A stretch of DNA of 32,611 nucleotides from Schizochytrium sp. CCTCC M209059 (taxonomy: Eukaryota; Sar; Bigyra; Thraustochytrida; Thraustochytriidae), in NCBI GenBank assembly GCA_000818945.1, contig KN805477.1, forward strand, positions 4,753-37,363, written 5' to 3'. The notes beneath the pieces were generated by a model. The model worked only from the letters and a program-made list of their open reading frames with translations. It had not been told where the DNA came from and made no database searches. Positions 18,320-29,023 of the stretch are shown piece by piece (position 1 is the first letter of the stretch; every line of letters starts with the position of its first letter). A program made the translations under genes and the position numbers.

Positions 18320-18640
18320 GACCTTGAATGCCCCACGTTTCAGCCACCGGACAATGCATGTGTGTGCGCAAAATGCTTAACCTTTTGAGTCAATGCTTGT
18401 GATGTTTTTGTAGTAGGCTCGGTGACTTGCAGTGATTGTCGGAGCCACAACACGAAACACCCACCCTACATGAATTTGTGGTCGTAGGCTGGATGGTATG
18501 GCTTTGAGACGTTCCAGAGCAAAGGCTTCACGGCATCGTGAGATGCGATTGATACTCTGAAACGATTCACACTACCTGTTTTGGCAACACCATGAGCGAC
18601 TTGGTTGACCTTGAACGCCTTATGTTCCAGCCACCGAATG
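18320..18640. repeat. Diverged short direct repeat pair
   Basis: 18320-18349 and 18607-18636 share GACCTTGAA-x-GCC then GTT-x-CAGCCACCG, about 25 of 30 positions identical, in the same orientation 287 bp apart. This may be the remains of an old transposable element or a duplicated site. Nothing coding was recognised around it. Confidence 0.45.
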
Positions 18641-18875
18641 GTTGGTCCATTGTGACGCGTATTCTACAACGTTCTCGTATCATCACTGCAGCCAGCAATC
18701 ATGCCTCTTTCTTTTGATGGTCGAGACGATCGAGGGTCTGACTGCGAATGCCATCAAAATCAAATCGCTATATTGTGAGGAAGAAACATGCAGCGCACGT
18801 GCAAACCACTAAATAGTTCGCCAGCAGGTCGCCAGCAATATTACTGATGGTACACGAAAAGTAAACAAGGGCGAG

Positions 18876-19178
18876 ATGGAGAACAACACGGGTAAAGGCC
18901 CTCTTGGCAGTTTTTCGTCATTTTTTGGGGGAAAAGGCAGTGAAACTTTGCGTCTCTCGTAAACAAGTAAAGTGAGGGCAACATGCTGACCATTACAAAC
19001 TGGGGTTTCTAATAATATTCTGTATATAGAGAAGCATGGTAGGCCTAATCACTTACACGTAGCTGCTGGCTTTTACGACACCAAAAAAAGGGAATGTTCA
19101 CATATCGAGAGCGTGTACAAGCCCAGATCCAACGACTACGACATCGAAAGGATGGCGTCAAAAACGAAGCGCTGTTAA
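18876..19178 (+). CDS. Candidate two-exon mini-gene (54 aa), unrecognised
   Basis: Exon 1 (18876-18891) would encode MENNT and end at a GTAAAG donor. A 138-nt intron would end at TATATAG (19029). Exon 2 (19030-19178) would continue in phase as KHGRPNHLHVAAGFYDTKK and on through HIESVYKPRSNDYDIERM to TAA. The second exon has a hydrophilic, protein-like composition, unlike its surroundings. There is no recognised family, and the alternative is chance open sequence. The call rests on phase agreement and splice-site appearance only. Confidence 0.27.
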
Positions 19179-19688
19179 CGCAGTGAAGCGAAAGGGTTCT
19201 CATGGCATCATACATCGATTTATTTCTTGCCTCCGAGTCACCCTACTGTTCCTTTCTTGGCCTACAACGTTGCACAAGAAGAAAAAAGGCAGGAATTCAT
19301 ACATACGTAGCCTCGCCGTTTCTTTGAATTGAGGAAGGTCTGACTGTTGCGGCAGAGGATGGATATCATCTCACCCGGAGTGACTCTGCTCTGTCTAGAA
19401 TATTAACGAGACTGCACTTTTTGTGCACAGACGCCGTCTCTCCACCACTTCAGAACACAAAAGATCTCTCGCTGCATTTTGCTAATCCTGTCTCTATCTC
19501 TCCAGTGCCCCAGAGCGTAATTCTTCACTCTGACCTGAGTGAGATGAAGATCCCCGCACCACAACGCACCCCAACGCACCCCACCTCCTCAGAACTGGAA
19601 CCCTCAGTCCCGCCATATCAATCTACTCTTTATCTTCGCGTCTTATTCGCTCGCTTGTTCCCCAACCCTGCTTCCATTTTGCAAGAAG

Positions 19689-19759
19689 GTAAGCTGGTGA
19701 ACACGCAACTTTGTACATGTAAAATCGATCAACCCAAAGTTCTCTTTCTCCAATTTCAG
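19689..19759 (+). other. Possible 5' leader intron of the DDT gene
   Basis: A GTAAGC donor after GCAAGAAG and a pyrimidine-rich acceptor (TTTCTCCAATTTCAG) 71 nt apart on the plus strand, about 600 bp upstream of the DDT gene ATG. No protein-like frame flanks it, so it would lie in untranslated leader. Confidence 0.3.
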
Positions 19760-20361
19760 ACCTCCCTCCTCGTCATCGTCGTGTCGTCGTCGCTACCCGC
19801 CACGACAGCGACGCAAGTCCTCGCCAGCTCCAAGGCGCATCGCTGTCCTCTGCAGCCAGCCAGCCAGCCCAGCCCAGCCCAGCCCAGCCCAAGCTGTTTA
19901 ACGACCGCACCGCGGTGGCGGGCGACACCACGGTCGTTAGCCTTGGATTTTTCCCTCTGCGGCGCCGCGGCCGCGGATTCTGCGCGGCTCAGAATCCCTG
20001 CTTGGCGGATCGGCGCCGCACCGGACCCGGCGGCATTATCGGCGGGGCGGCGTGGGCGGGAGGGGGCGGCGGCGCGGCGCGGGTAAGAGCGCGCCACCCG
20101 GGGCGCGGCGTGGCGCGGGCGGCAAGTGGGAAATGGCGGGCGCAAGTGGAGAATGGCGGCGCGCAAGTGAAGAATGGCGGCGCCAAGTGGCGGTGGCCCG
20201 GAAATACAAAACCACTTCGCGCGGGGGCCGAGCGAGAGAGCGAGAGAGCGAGCCGAGGCGAGGCGGGCTTGGAGGTGCGGTGACGCAGGGCGCACGCAGC
20301 AAATAGATACTGAAGCGCCGAGGAGACCGCGCTCGCGCCGGCGCTCGCGTGCGACGTGGCC

Positions 20362-23300
20362 ATGATGATGCAGGCAGCGATGCAGGGCCTGCCGGCCGCG
20401 CATGCCGTCGCCGCACAGCAGCAACAGCAGCAGCAGCGCCAGCAAGTGCCACTGACACAGGAGGTCTCGCCCGAAGTGCTTGCGCGCAAGGCCGCCCTCG
20501 AGCGCGCGGCGCGCGCAGCGGCGATGGAGCCGCTGGACGACGCGCTGCTGCTAGATCTCTGTACAGTGTGGAAGACACTTCTCGCGTTCGACTCGGTCGT
20601 GGAGATCTCACCCTTCAAGCTGCTGGAGCTCGAGCAGGCCGTCGCGCAGCAGCAGCCGAGCTTCCTACTCATCGAGGTACACGTGGCGCTCCTGCAATTC
20701 CTTATTCGGGACGCCGTGTCCAAAGTAGAGTCCAGTGCCACGCGGGGCAGCCACAAGCGCGGCGCCATCTCCGTAGAAGAGGCCGCCGTTATTGCAATCG
20801 AGCAGCTCAAGGTCGGCAGTTGGGAATTGGTTCTGCATGATCTCTTGGCGAGTGGCATCCGACAACGAAACAATAGCCGCAGCACAATCGCAGACGACTT
20901 CTTGCTCGACCGAAGACGACAAAAGATCCACGTGGACCGCGCTCGTGCGGCCGAAACGAGAGAGTCGAGCTGGCGCGTCGAGGCTAAAGCCATTTTGTCC
21001 GGACTCTTGGAGAGCGAGGACGCCATCAATTTGATCGGTTCCATGCACGAGGCGCTCGGCATCACACCTGAAGATCTTCGTAAAGTAGTTGAAACCCCCC
21101 TCAGTCTCGGCATGGTCTACGATCGCCTCCGTACGTCCAAGCCCAAACCGTACGCCTCGCTCGACAAGGTCGCTCACGACGTGCAACGCGTGTGCGATAA
21201 CGTCTTTGCCTGTTTTCCTTTGGAAAATCCCCAAGTCAAGGCAGCCAAACGCATTTCAAACGTCTTTGACGAGCTTCTCACGGCCATGGAAGTCGGCCTT
21301 GATGAAGAGGAAGAAACACAGGAAGATGTTGCCGCCGCTGCCGCCGCCCCTGGTGCTCCGAGCGTGTCTCCCGCTGGCTCGGCGGCCATGCGTAAAGAAG
21401 CGAGCCAGGACGGCATGCAGACTACACCCAAGAAGAAGCGCTCCAAATCGAAGAGCCGACCCAAGTCCAGTAAAGCCAAGAAGAAGAAGGGCGGTCCGGA
21501 GGACGCAGACGATGACGACGATGATGACGACGACGACGACGACGCCCAAAGTGATGCTCAGAGCGACGCCCAAAGCGACGCAGAAGCGGAAGACAATGAT
21601 AACGACAAGGACGAAACCACGGACGAGCGTCGCGCGGCGCTGCAAACCGCTCTCGAATCACTCCGTTCCCATGGTTACGCAGAGATTGGCATTCCTGAAA
21701 AGGTTACGATCTTGACATGGTTGTGCGAACGCTTCATTGAAACAAAGGCGGTGCGCGACCACATGGAAAAGGCTGTCGAGGAGATCGAAAACCACGAATC
21801 GCGGGTCAACGCCCTTGAGACCAAGTTTGGCGACGAAAATGGCAGTATCCGCGAGCAACACGATCGGCGCATGCAAAAGGTTGATCAGGATATGGCGCAC
21901 ATTCGCAAGCTCACCAAGAAATGGGGCCAGATCTGCTCGAAGCGGCCTGATGTCCCTGGCGTCTACCTGGTCGGTCGAAGCATTTGCCACAAGGTTGAGG
22001 GCGATCGACCCTTTCGATGCGGATTAGTTGAACGCGTTGCTTCGAAGCGCGAGGCAGATAGGAAAAACCGCCCAAAGAAAGGCGCTGTGTCTGCGCGCAA
22101 ACGCAAGCGGGTTCGCAAGGTGAAAACGCCAGCGGCCAAGCGCAAGGCCACGAGCAAGTCTGGGGACGATGCGTCACCTGTGCCCGTTCCGGCGGATTCT
22201 ACCAAAGGCGAAGCGGCTTCAGAAGCCGCTGCGGCTGGGGCCGCGCCGCCGCCTCCTGCCGGTGCCGGTGCAGAAAACGAGGAGGGCGCAGCTGCAGAAG
22301 AGGATACCGCAACCAAAACCAAGGCCAAGAAAAAAGGAAAGGGAAAAGAAAAAGATAAGGAAAAGGAAAAAGAGAAAGAGGCCTCGGCCCCCGCTGCCAA
22401 TGGTGGAACCGCTGCTGCATCATCACCTTCTGCTACGAACACCAATGCCGCTGTCAATAACGACGACGATGAAGATGACGACGATGATGACGAAGATGAT
22501 GAGTTTGCGCTGCCCTCTGGTGAAGCCGGAGCTAATGGGGCCGGAGCGGGTGGCGATGCAGACGCCGACGGCGATGGTGACCCGGCTGCAGCCGGAACGT
22601 CCGAAGGCCAGGCCTCGGAACCTGCTACAGAGCCGGGCAATTTTCATTACTCTGTTTCGTATGACGACGATGATGATCGTGTTTCCGGCCGAGACATTTT
22701 GTCAGAGGCACAAGTAAGGGCAGCGCTTGTTGCATCCGACGTTGAGCTGGGCCTCGAGGACCGCGGCGGCACAGAATACACGCGGTACTATCTCTTTCCT
22801 CTAGACGAAAAGACGAAAGGAGAGCCTGGCCAAGTCGTGTGGACTTCGCTTGGGTACGGTGTCATTCTCAGTGTTCGAGATGAATCATACGTGATCCAAT
22901 TGCGCTGGGGAATGGGCCAGGACCCAGCGTTGGGCAAAGCATACATGCACAAGTCCGAGGTGCATGCGCTCCGTCTTTTGAGCGCGGAGCTGCGTGAAGT
23001 TCTCGAGAGTCGTGCTCAGCTCGAGCTTGATGAGCACAAGAAAATGCTGGAGATCTCGCGTCCTGAATTTAAGCTGCAACGAGCCAAGCTTGATCAAGAT
23101 ATGAAAGTAATGAGTCAGTGCCTGCGCACGGCTCCCGACTTTTCACATGACGAGCTCTGCGTGTGGGTGGTCGACACGGTCGTGCTCATTGAAAATCAGT
23201 CGAGGGACGTTCGTACTGCCCTTCGCAGTCTTGTTGATCTCGAAAAAGTAGCGTCTGGCGCCGGAGCGGCGCTGCTGGTGGAGCGAGGACTATGCACGCG

Positions 23301-26085
23301 TGCAGAGAGCTCGTTACTGGACTCCTTCATTCAGTCCTTGCAGCGTACGGCAAGGGAAGCTGGTGCGCGTCTGCACCAAGCTTTGCGGAGCGCGGACTCG
23401 TTCCTCCAGTATCGTAACACGCACCGCAAGACAAACGAGCTTATCCCACCACTTTTGAGTGCTATACCTGCGCTGTCGGACGACGAACGGCTCTCGGATG
23501 TCGAAGGTCTGCGTCATACCATCCTTCGCATTGAAGGTAATATTGCTCCCCTGTGCCGCGAAGAGTATCGTCTCCAGTCGCGCGGCGAGCTCCTGGGCAA
23601 AGTGCAGACCGTAGGGGTACGAGACGCGCTCGGATCCTCTCATGTTTCTCGCGAACCATTTATTGAGCTTTTGCGATCGATCGAAGAGGAGCTCGTGGCT
23701 GCTATGGGCGATGTTGGCTCGCAAACGAATACCCTTATCACCAAGGCCTTGAAAACCTGGGGCGTAGAGAGTGACGGAACTAGCATCAAGGCAGAGCAAG
23801 AAAACGGCAAAGAAAAGAAAGATGAAAAAGGGAAAGAAGAAAAATCAGAAGCCGGCGAGGCGAACACGGACAAGAGCAAACCCGCGGTTCCGTGGAAGAT
23901 TCCGGGAATGAGCGTGTCTGGCAACCTGCGAACGCGCTTCCTGCGCAAATGGCTGCCTGTGCGGCACGAGTGGCTCTCTGTGCTTAACCATTCGCCCACT
24001 GTTGTGGTCCTGATGCATCTCTCGCAGTATCTTGAGCAGGCTACCCGCTGCTTGCTTGCAGAACTCCATTTTTCAAGCTCACGCAAACTTTTTGGCGACA
24101 AGGCAAACGTCCCTCCCGAGTTCTTCCAGCCGAATCTTGGCGATTGCGTCATTCTCGATCTGGCCCGCCTCGAATACACATGTCGCATGGAGGCTGCAGA
24201 CCACCTGGGTGCACGCAAGCATATGCGTGTTGAGGCTGCGAAGCCCAGGGATTCGCCTCATGATGTGCTTGGCATGAAAGGATTTACAAATATGTGGGCA
24301 TCTATGATTAGAGTTCGCCCCAAGGCATCGCCAGGCGTGCTCAACCTGCAGGTGTATGCGGCCGAATACTTTCCTGGGGGCGGGGAGCCCTTTTGTGTTC
24401 TTACGTTGGGCAATATTGACCGTAGCGCCCGCCTTGGTCGTCAACTTGTCCATGATCAAGCACCGGAAGTCGCGGGCCACGCACGTCTTGTGGGCACCTT
24501 TTGTCGGGTTCTTTCGTGCGGCCGCTTCATGCTCGAGGGAAATGATGGCTTTTGTGAAGAGCATCACAAACCTGTACCTGTGCGAAAGACTCCTCTCATT
24601 GTCGCCCCGTCAGCGAAGAAAGAGGTCAAGGGAGAGGAAGAGTCAAAGGCCGGCGCTACCGAGCAAAAGGTCGAGGGTTCCGCGAACAACGGCGGTAAAG
24701 CGGACACTGCTCAAGCTTCCACAGACGCCGAGGCCGGCGTCCCTTCAGCAGAAGCGACAGCTCTGGCCGCTTTGACGGGTGGCGCCACGGGTGATGCTGT
24801 CGCAGCAACACCGAGTCAGCCGGTTGAGGAGGACTCGGCGTGTTTCATTTGCAAGGACGGCGGACACGTTTTCGCTTGCGATGAAGTGACATGTCCTAAG
24901 GTCTTTCACCTCGAGTGTATGCAAATGAACAGTATGCCCGTTGGGTCGTGGTCTTGTCCCCTGCACGACACGGAAGGAAGCACAACACTGCGAGCCTTCA
25001 ACAGGATCCTCCTGCAGATTACGAGCAAGCTCTTGGCAATGCCGGCAACGGAGCCTTTCATCCACCCTGTATCTGGGCAGGCTGGCTATACGGAAGTTGT
25101 CTCGCGGCCGATTTGTCTTCGTGAAATTCGCCTTGCGGCTCTGCACGACAGGTACCGTTCACAAAAGGACTTTATCAATGAGATTGAGCTGCTGGCGAGC
25201 AACTGTCACACGTGGTGTGAGGAACGTTTTCCGCAATTGCCTCCGCTCGCAGACCGGGTGGTGTACACCGCCAAGACGGCTGTGCGGCGAGAAAAGGCTG
25301 CGCTCGATGCGCTAGAGGCCAAGCTGCCGTCAGAGGCAGAACTTTTGGCCAAGGCCGAGGCTGATGCAGCTGCGCAGAACGACCCTTCGAAACCGAGCGG
25401 ACGCCGGAGCGCCAAGCGCAAGTCGCCGGTTGCTGCGTCCGCTGGTCGACAGGGTCGCGCTCGTCGTGGTGCTGCCATCAAGGCCCGGACCGCTGTGCAA
25501 ACGAGCATTTCGGAGGAGAATGGTGTTCGCGGTAGCAAGGATACGCAGCTTGAAGATTGCGGCGCTTGCGCAAATTGCAAGGCGCAGCAAGAGGGCGAGG
25601 TGCCTATTCTTCAATGCAGTTTGCTGCGGTGTCTGACCAAGGCTTCCGTAGATAATGCTGGACCGAGTATCAAATTGAGTATGCCGCGCAAGCTCATGCT
25701 TGAAAGCATGGATGCGTCGTCCCTCTGGGCCTTGCCCTCAACAACGGGCCGATCATATGGTATTACTGCGGATCCGACGCGCGACACGCTCATCATGGTG
25801 ATGCCGTTGGCATCTCGCGTTGTGACGTATGTGATGACAGAGGATGCCTGGCGCAAGTACACTATTTGGGATCAGCAACGGCAGGCTGCTCTGCAGCCTG
25901 CTGGAAAGTCGGTGCCGATGCAAACGCAGCCTTCTAATCCTGCCTTGGAGCAGCAGCGACAGCAGCAAGCTCGCCTTCTCGCTCAGCAGCAGCAGCAGCA
26001 ACAACAACAACAACAACAACAGCAACAGCAGCAACGTGCTCTTCAGCTTCAGCAGTTGCGTCAAAAGCAGCTTCAAAAACAACGC

Positions 26086-26117
<32 letters not shown>

Positions 26118-27423
26118 ACAACAACAACAACAACATGCTCTCAGTCGCGGGCAGGCGTCACATTTGGGGCAGCATGCTCAACGCACGCAAGACCCTCGTT
26201 TGCTCCGACAGTCCGGGGCGGAAGGGCGTCAGAATGTTTATGCAGCAGGTCATGATGGCGTTCAGTCGTACAGCTCGGGTAGTATGGGTCAGAATGCCCA
26301 GTTCCAGAACTATGCTCAACAGCCAGGGCAAGGACAGCTGAGTGCTCAGCATGCAACGTCTCAACAATATGCAGAATGGAAGGCCCATCAAGCTCAGCAA
26401 CAGCAACGCTCGGCGTACTCGTCTCACATGCAGTCAGGCCCGGGCGGCGCTGGAGGTCCTTCGGGAGCTCCCCCCTTTGACCGCTCTGCTTCAGACTGGT
26501 CGCATCACTCTGGAGATAGTCGCACTTCCGGAGGCCTTGCGCGTGGTCCATCGCAAGGTGGTCGGGCTGACCAAGCGCAATCGCAGCTGCAGGAGGTGAT
26601 GCAGCGCGTGCGTCAAATGCATCTTGCCCAACAGCGACAGCTTGCCAGCCAACTAAAGGAAGAGGAAGCCAAGTTGGCCGTTTTGGCTCAGACAGCACCG
26701 CCCGAGGAAATGGACGAGAAGCGGTACATGCTCAAGATGCACTTTTCTGAACGCCATCGCGCTCTTATTCAGCGGCAACAGAGTGAAGTGCAGCAGCTGC
26801 ATCGCCGTCATCAGGAAAGACTACAGCAGCAGCAACAACAACAACAGCAGCAACAGCAGCATCAAGGTCACTTGCATCAGGGACAACAAGACGGGCAGGG
26901 TCCGCCGTTCGGGGGACAATATCAATCCCGCTATGGATCCCCCCAGCAACCGCCACAGCAGCCACCGCCACAGCAGCCGCCGTCGCAGCAGCAGCAGTAT
27001 GGTCAGTCTCAGCAGATGGGTCAAGGAGATTTGATGGCTCAATTGAGGCAACAACGAGAGCTTGCTTTACAGGAGCAACACGAGAAGCAGCGGCAGCACC
27101 AGCTTCTGCAACAGCGGCAGGAAGAGCTACGCCAAATGCAGCAGGCGCAGCGGAGTCAGCAGTACCCTTATCAACAGCAAGGCCAGCATGCGTCCCATGG
27201 CGGCGGCCCCTCAGGGAGCCACGGTTACATGGGGCAAACACAACAACATTTGTCACAGCAGCCACAGGGGTGGCCGCCTAATGGCGGGGGTAATCAAGCG
27301 ATGATGCACGGGTACGATTCGCACCATTCGCAGCAGCATCATCAGCAGCAACAACAACAACAACAACAATATGGTCAGTCACAGCAGCCCCCATCATCGT
27401 CTTCGTATCATCCCCAACAGTAA
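20362..27423 (+). CDS. DDT / bromodomain / PHD chromatin protein with polyQ tail
   Basis: Intronless gene of 2353 aa from the ATG at 20362 (ATGATGATGCAG). A short Q run is followed by a DDT domain at about 56-117 (LLDLCTVWKTLLAF, ISPFKLLELEQAV, LIEVHVALLQFLIRD), the module that binds ISWI-type remodelling ATPases. A bromodomain-like helical bundle follows at about 204-310. Then come acidic runs, nuclear-type basic stretches (KKKRSKSKSRPKSS) and K/E-rich linkers. A small beta module with YGVILSVRDESYVIQLRWG lies near 830-850. A PHD finger at about 1494-1536 has CFIC, CDEVTC, FHLEC and WSCPLH. A second bromodomain-like fold at 1543-1640 follows directly, as in BPTF and BAZ proteins. The last 480 residues are Gln-rich with pure Q runs. 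This suggests a large ISWI-complex regulatory subunit in the nucleus. Both bromodomains appear to lack the acetyl-lysine-binding Asn (Phe near 285, Cys near 1619). AATAAA follows at 27502. Confidence 0.88.
25984..26034 (+). repeat. In-frame CAG/CAA tract (17 Gln)
   Basis: Seventeen consecutive Gln codons in the C-terminal part of the DDT/bromodomain gene, a mixture of CAG and CAA rather than a pure triplet repeat. Confidence 0.95.
26086..26133 (+). repeat. In-frame CAG/CAA tract (16 Gln)
   Basis: Sixteen consecutive Gln codons, a CAG block followed by a CAA block, 51 bp after the preceding tract. Confidence 0.95.
26824..26859 (+). repeat. In-frame CAG/CAA tract (12 Gln)
   Basis: Twelve consecutive Gln codons, following a charged helical segment (KLAVLAQTAPPEEMDEKRYM) of the Gln-rich tail. 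Confidence 0.95.
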
Positions 27424-27501
27424 ATGATGAACTCCCTACCCAATACACAGAGTCTTGCGTGAAGAATACAAGTCATACGAGGCCTCGCAGTTGGCGGATA
27501 G

Positions 27502-27507
27502 AATAAA
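27502..27507 (+). terminator. Candidate polyadenylation signal of the DDT gene
   Basis: AATAAA about 80 nt after the stop codon on the sense strand. Confidence 0.45.
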
Positions 27508-27531
27508 CGAATGATGGCGAGTTTGATTCTT

Positions 27532-27555
27532 CCTCTCTCTCTCTCTCTCTCTCTC
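27532..27555. repeat. CT-dinucleotide microsatellite
   Basis: About twelve CT units in the 3' region shared by the converging DDT gene and COX6B. Confidence 0.9.
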
Positions 27556-27758
27556 ATTTGTTTGACAGTACAGAGAGCAAAAGGTGAAAGGAGAAAAAAA
27601 GAGGAAAACCAAAAGAAGCAAAAAAGTAGGATGAGGTGGCTGATTTTCATGTAAAGAAAGAGGGAACTTCAGATCAGCAGTGCGTTTGTACTACGTGGGT
27701 ACGCGATGTCGAACAAAGAGGACAGGGAACGGGACGAGAAAAGGACCTCGCGTCGCGT

Positions 27759-28013
27759 TTATTCCTCGTCGTTGAGGGTGAGACCGGGGAAGTTGTTGTT
27801 CTCGCGCATCTCATCCCAGTTTTCCATGATCTCGTTGGGGCACAAGCTCGAGGCGAACTTGCGAGCCTGCTTGCAGGCATCCTCGTCCTCGCCGGTGCGC
27901 TTGAGGCAGAGGATCCACTCGTTGTATCGGGTCCAGCAGTGCTGGTACTGGTTGGTGTTGGGGAAGCGGGGGTCCCGCGGGGTGGTCTTGAGCGTGACGT
28001 CCGCGTCCGACAT
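27759..28013 (-). CDS. COX6B: Cytochrome c oxidase subunit 6B (COX12)
   Basis: Intermembrane-space subunit that caps the dimer interface of complex IV near cytochrome c. The product is 84 aa, full length for the family, from the ATG at 28013. It has the twin-cysteine fold: CWTRYNEWILC (Cys26-Cys36, CX9C) and CKQARKFASSLC (Cys47-Cys58, CX10C), preceded by DPRFPNTNQYQHC and followed by PNEIMENWDEMRENNNFPG. Such proteins lack a cleavable presequence and are oxidised on import by Mia40 or an equivalent. No intron is needed. The stop codon lies within a TTTATT stretch, which on the sense strand reads AATAAA. Confidence 0.97.
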   Translation of the reverse strand: MSDADVTLKTTPRDPRFPNTNQYQHCWTRYNEWILCLKRTGEDEDACKQARKFASSLCPNEIMENWDEMRENNNFPGLTLNDEE

Positions 28014-28150
28014 GGTTTCTGGCTGTGTGTGAATGTGTGTGTGTGTCTACGTGCAGGTCATCCATCAATCATCCACATAATCCGTCGTTCACCCAGTACG
28101 CGCATTCAGCGACGCAACAAGATGAGGCGATACGCGTAAACGACATCCCA

Positions 28151-28180
28151 TCGTTCGTTCGTTCGTTCGTTCGTTCGTTC
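28151..28180. repeat. GTTC tetranucleotide microsatellite
   Basis: Seven tandem GTTC units upstream of COX6B. Confidence 0.9.
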
Positions 28181-28375
28181 AATCATTCGTTCGATCGTTG
28201 GTTGGTCAGTCTTTCATGTTCTCCATTACATCCAAGTGGCGCCGCAAGCAACCGGCGCTTCTCCCTCTCCCTCTCCCTCTCCTTCACGCGCGAGACCACC
28301 ACGCCTGGCGCAGACGCGTCTGCCCGCGCTCGCGCGCATGCTGCCTGCCGCCGCGCGTAGTAGTAGTCGCAGCGC

Positions 28376-28411
28376 AAGCAGGCAGGCAGGCAGGCAGGCC
28401 GGCCGGCCGGC
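28376..28411. repeat. GGCA then GGCC tetranucleotide arrays
   Basis: About six GGCA units running directly into three GGCC units. Confidence 0.88.
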
Positions 28412-28531
28412 GAGCGTCCGCGGCGTCCGCGGCATGGCCACGCGCGTCGATCATCGCCCGCCGGGCCGCGCCAGGCCCGGTCCTCCGCGCCGCGCGGGGG
28501 CGCTCGCGCGCCGGAGGCCACGCCGCTGCGC

Positions 28532-28563
28532 GCCCTCCCTCCCTCCCTCCCTCCCTCCCTCCC
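28532..28563. repeat. CCCT tetranucleotide microsatellite
   Basis: About eight tandem CCCT units in the COX6B upstream region. Confidence 0.9.
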
Positions 28564-29023
28564 CCGCGCAGCCGCGCCGCGCGGGGCCGCTCGCTCACTC
28601 ACCGTGCGAGGCGAAGAAGGCGCGAAGAAGCAGGATTGTGGACGAGCGGCTGCAGAGGCGGTGCGCGGGCCCGCCTTAATCGAGGGCGCCGAGGGGGGCC
28701 GGGGCAGGGGCCCGTGGGAGAGAGAGAGAGAGCCTGAGCAAGGCAGAGGAAAGCAGCTTGGCTGGAGGGGGATGACGGGGAACTTTGTGCGGAGGGGGGA
28801 GTCGGTGTATGTGTGCTTGTGGTTGTGGTTGCGGGTAGAGAGGAGTATGCGTTCGTGAAATGCTGCGTGTCCATAAATAGTTATTCTTGATGATGGTGTT
28901 GTGGCGTTTCGCGATGTCGTGTTTTGAAATCTATCTTTCTCGCAAGGGAGAAGCTGAAGAATGGAAAAGAAGGGAAGAGAAGAGAAAAAAAAATGGATAA
29001 TGGATAGGTATACTACACCTTCT

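Larger units (their letters stand above)
17108..20361. other. Gene-poor 3.25-kb region between ZIP and the DDT gene
   Basis: Between the divergent ZIP (-) and DDT/bromodomain (+) genes. The ZIP promoter lies at the left. From 17430 to 18320 there are short GC-rich islands with scattered ORFs. The frame ending at 18208 has a protein-like tail (YAVSMYEVSGDSCGC) but nothing I recognise. From 18320 to 19400 the DNA is AT-richer and holds a diverged repeat pair (18320 and 18607) and a candidate mini-gene (18876-19178). From 19400 to 20361 is the probable leader of the DDT gene, with a possible intron at 19689-19759 and very GC-rich DNA after 19860. No tRNA or snRNA was recognised. Confidence 0.5.
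27424..27758. other. Convergent 3' region of DDT gene and COX6B
   Basis: The 335 bp between converging stops. It holds an AATAAA at 27502-27507 for the DDT gene, a CT-dinucleotide run at 27532-27555 and a purine-rich tract near 27580-27630. No gene was seen. Confidence 0.65.
28014..29023. other. COX6B upstream region, dense microsatellites
   Basis: The 1.0 kb between the COX6B start and the stop of the TPR-like gene, both minus strand, so it holds the COX6B promoter. It contains GT/GTGT runs near 28022-28045, a GTTC array (28151-28180), a GGCA/GGCC array (28376-28411) and a CCCT array (28532-28563), all in very GC-rich DNA. The long ORFs on both strands are compositional artefacts. Confidence 0.6.
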
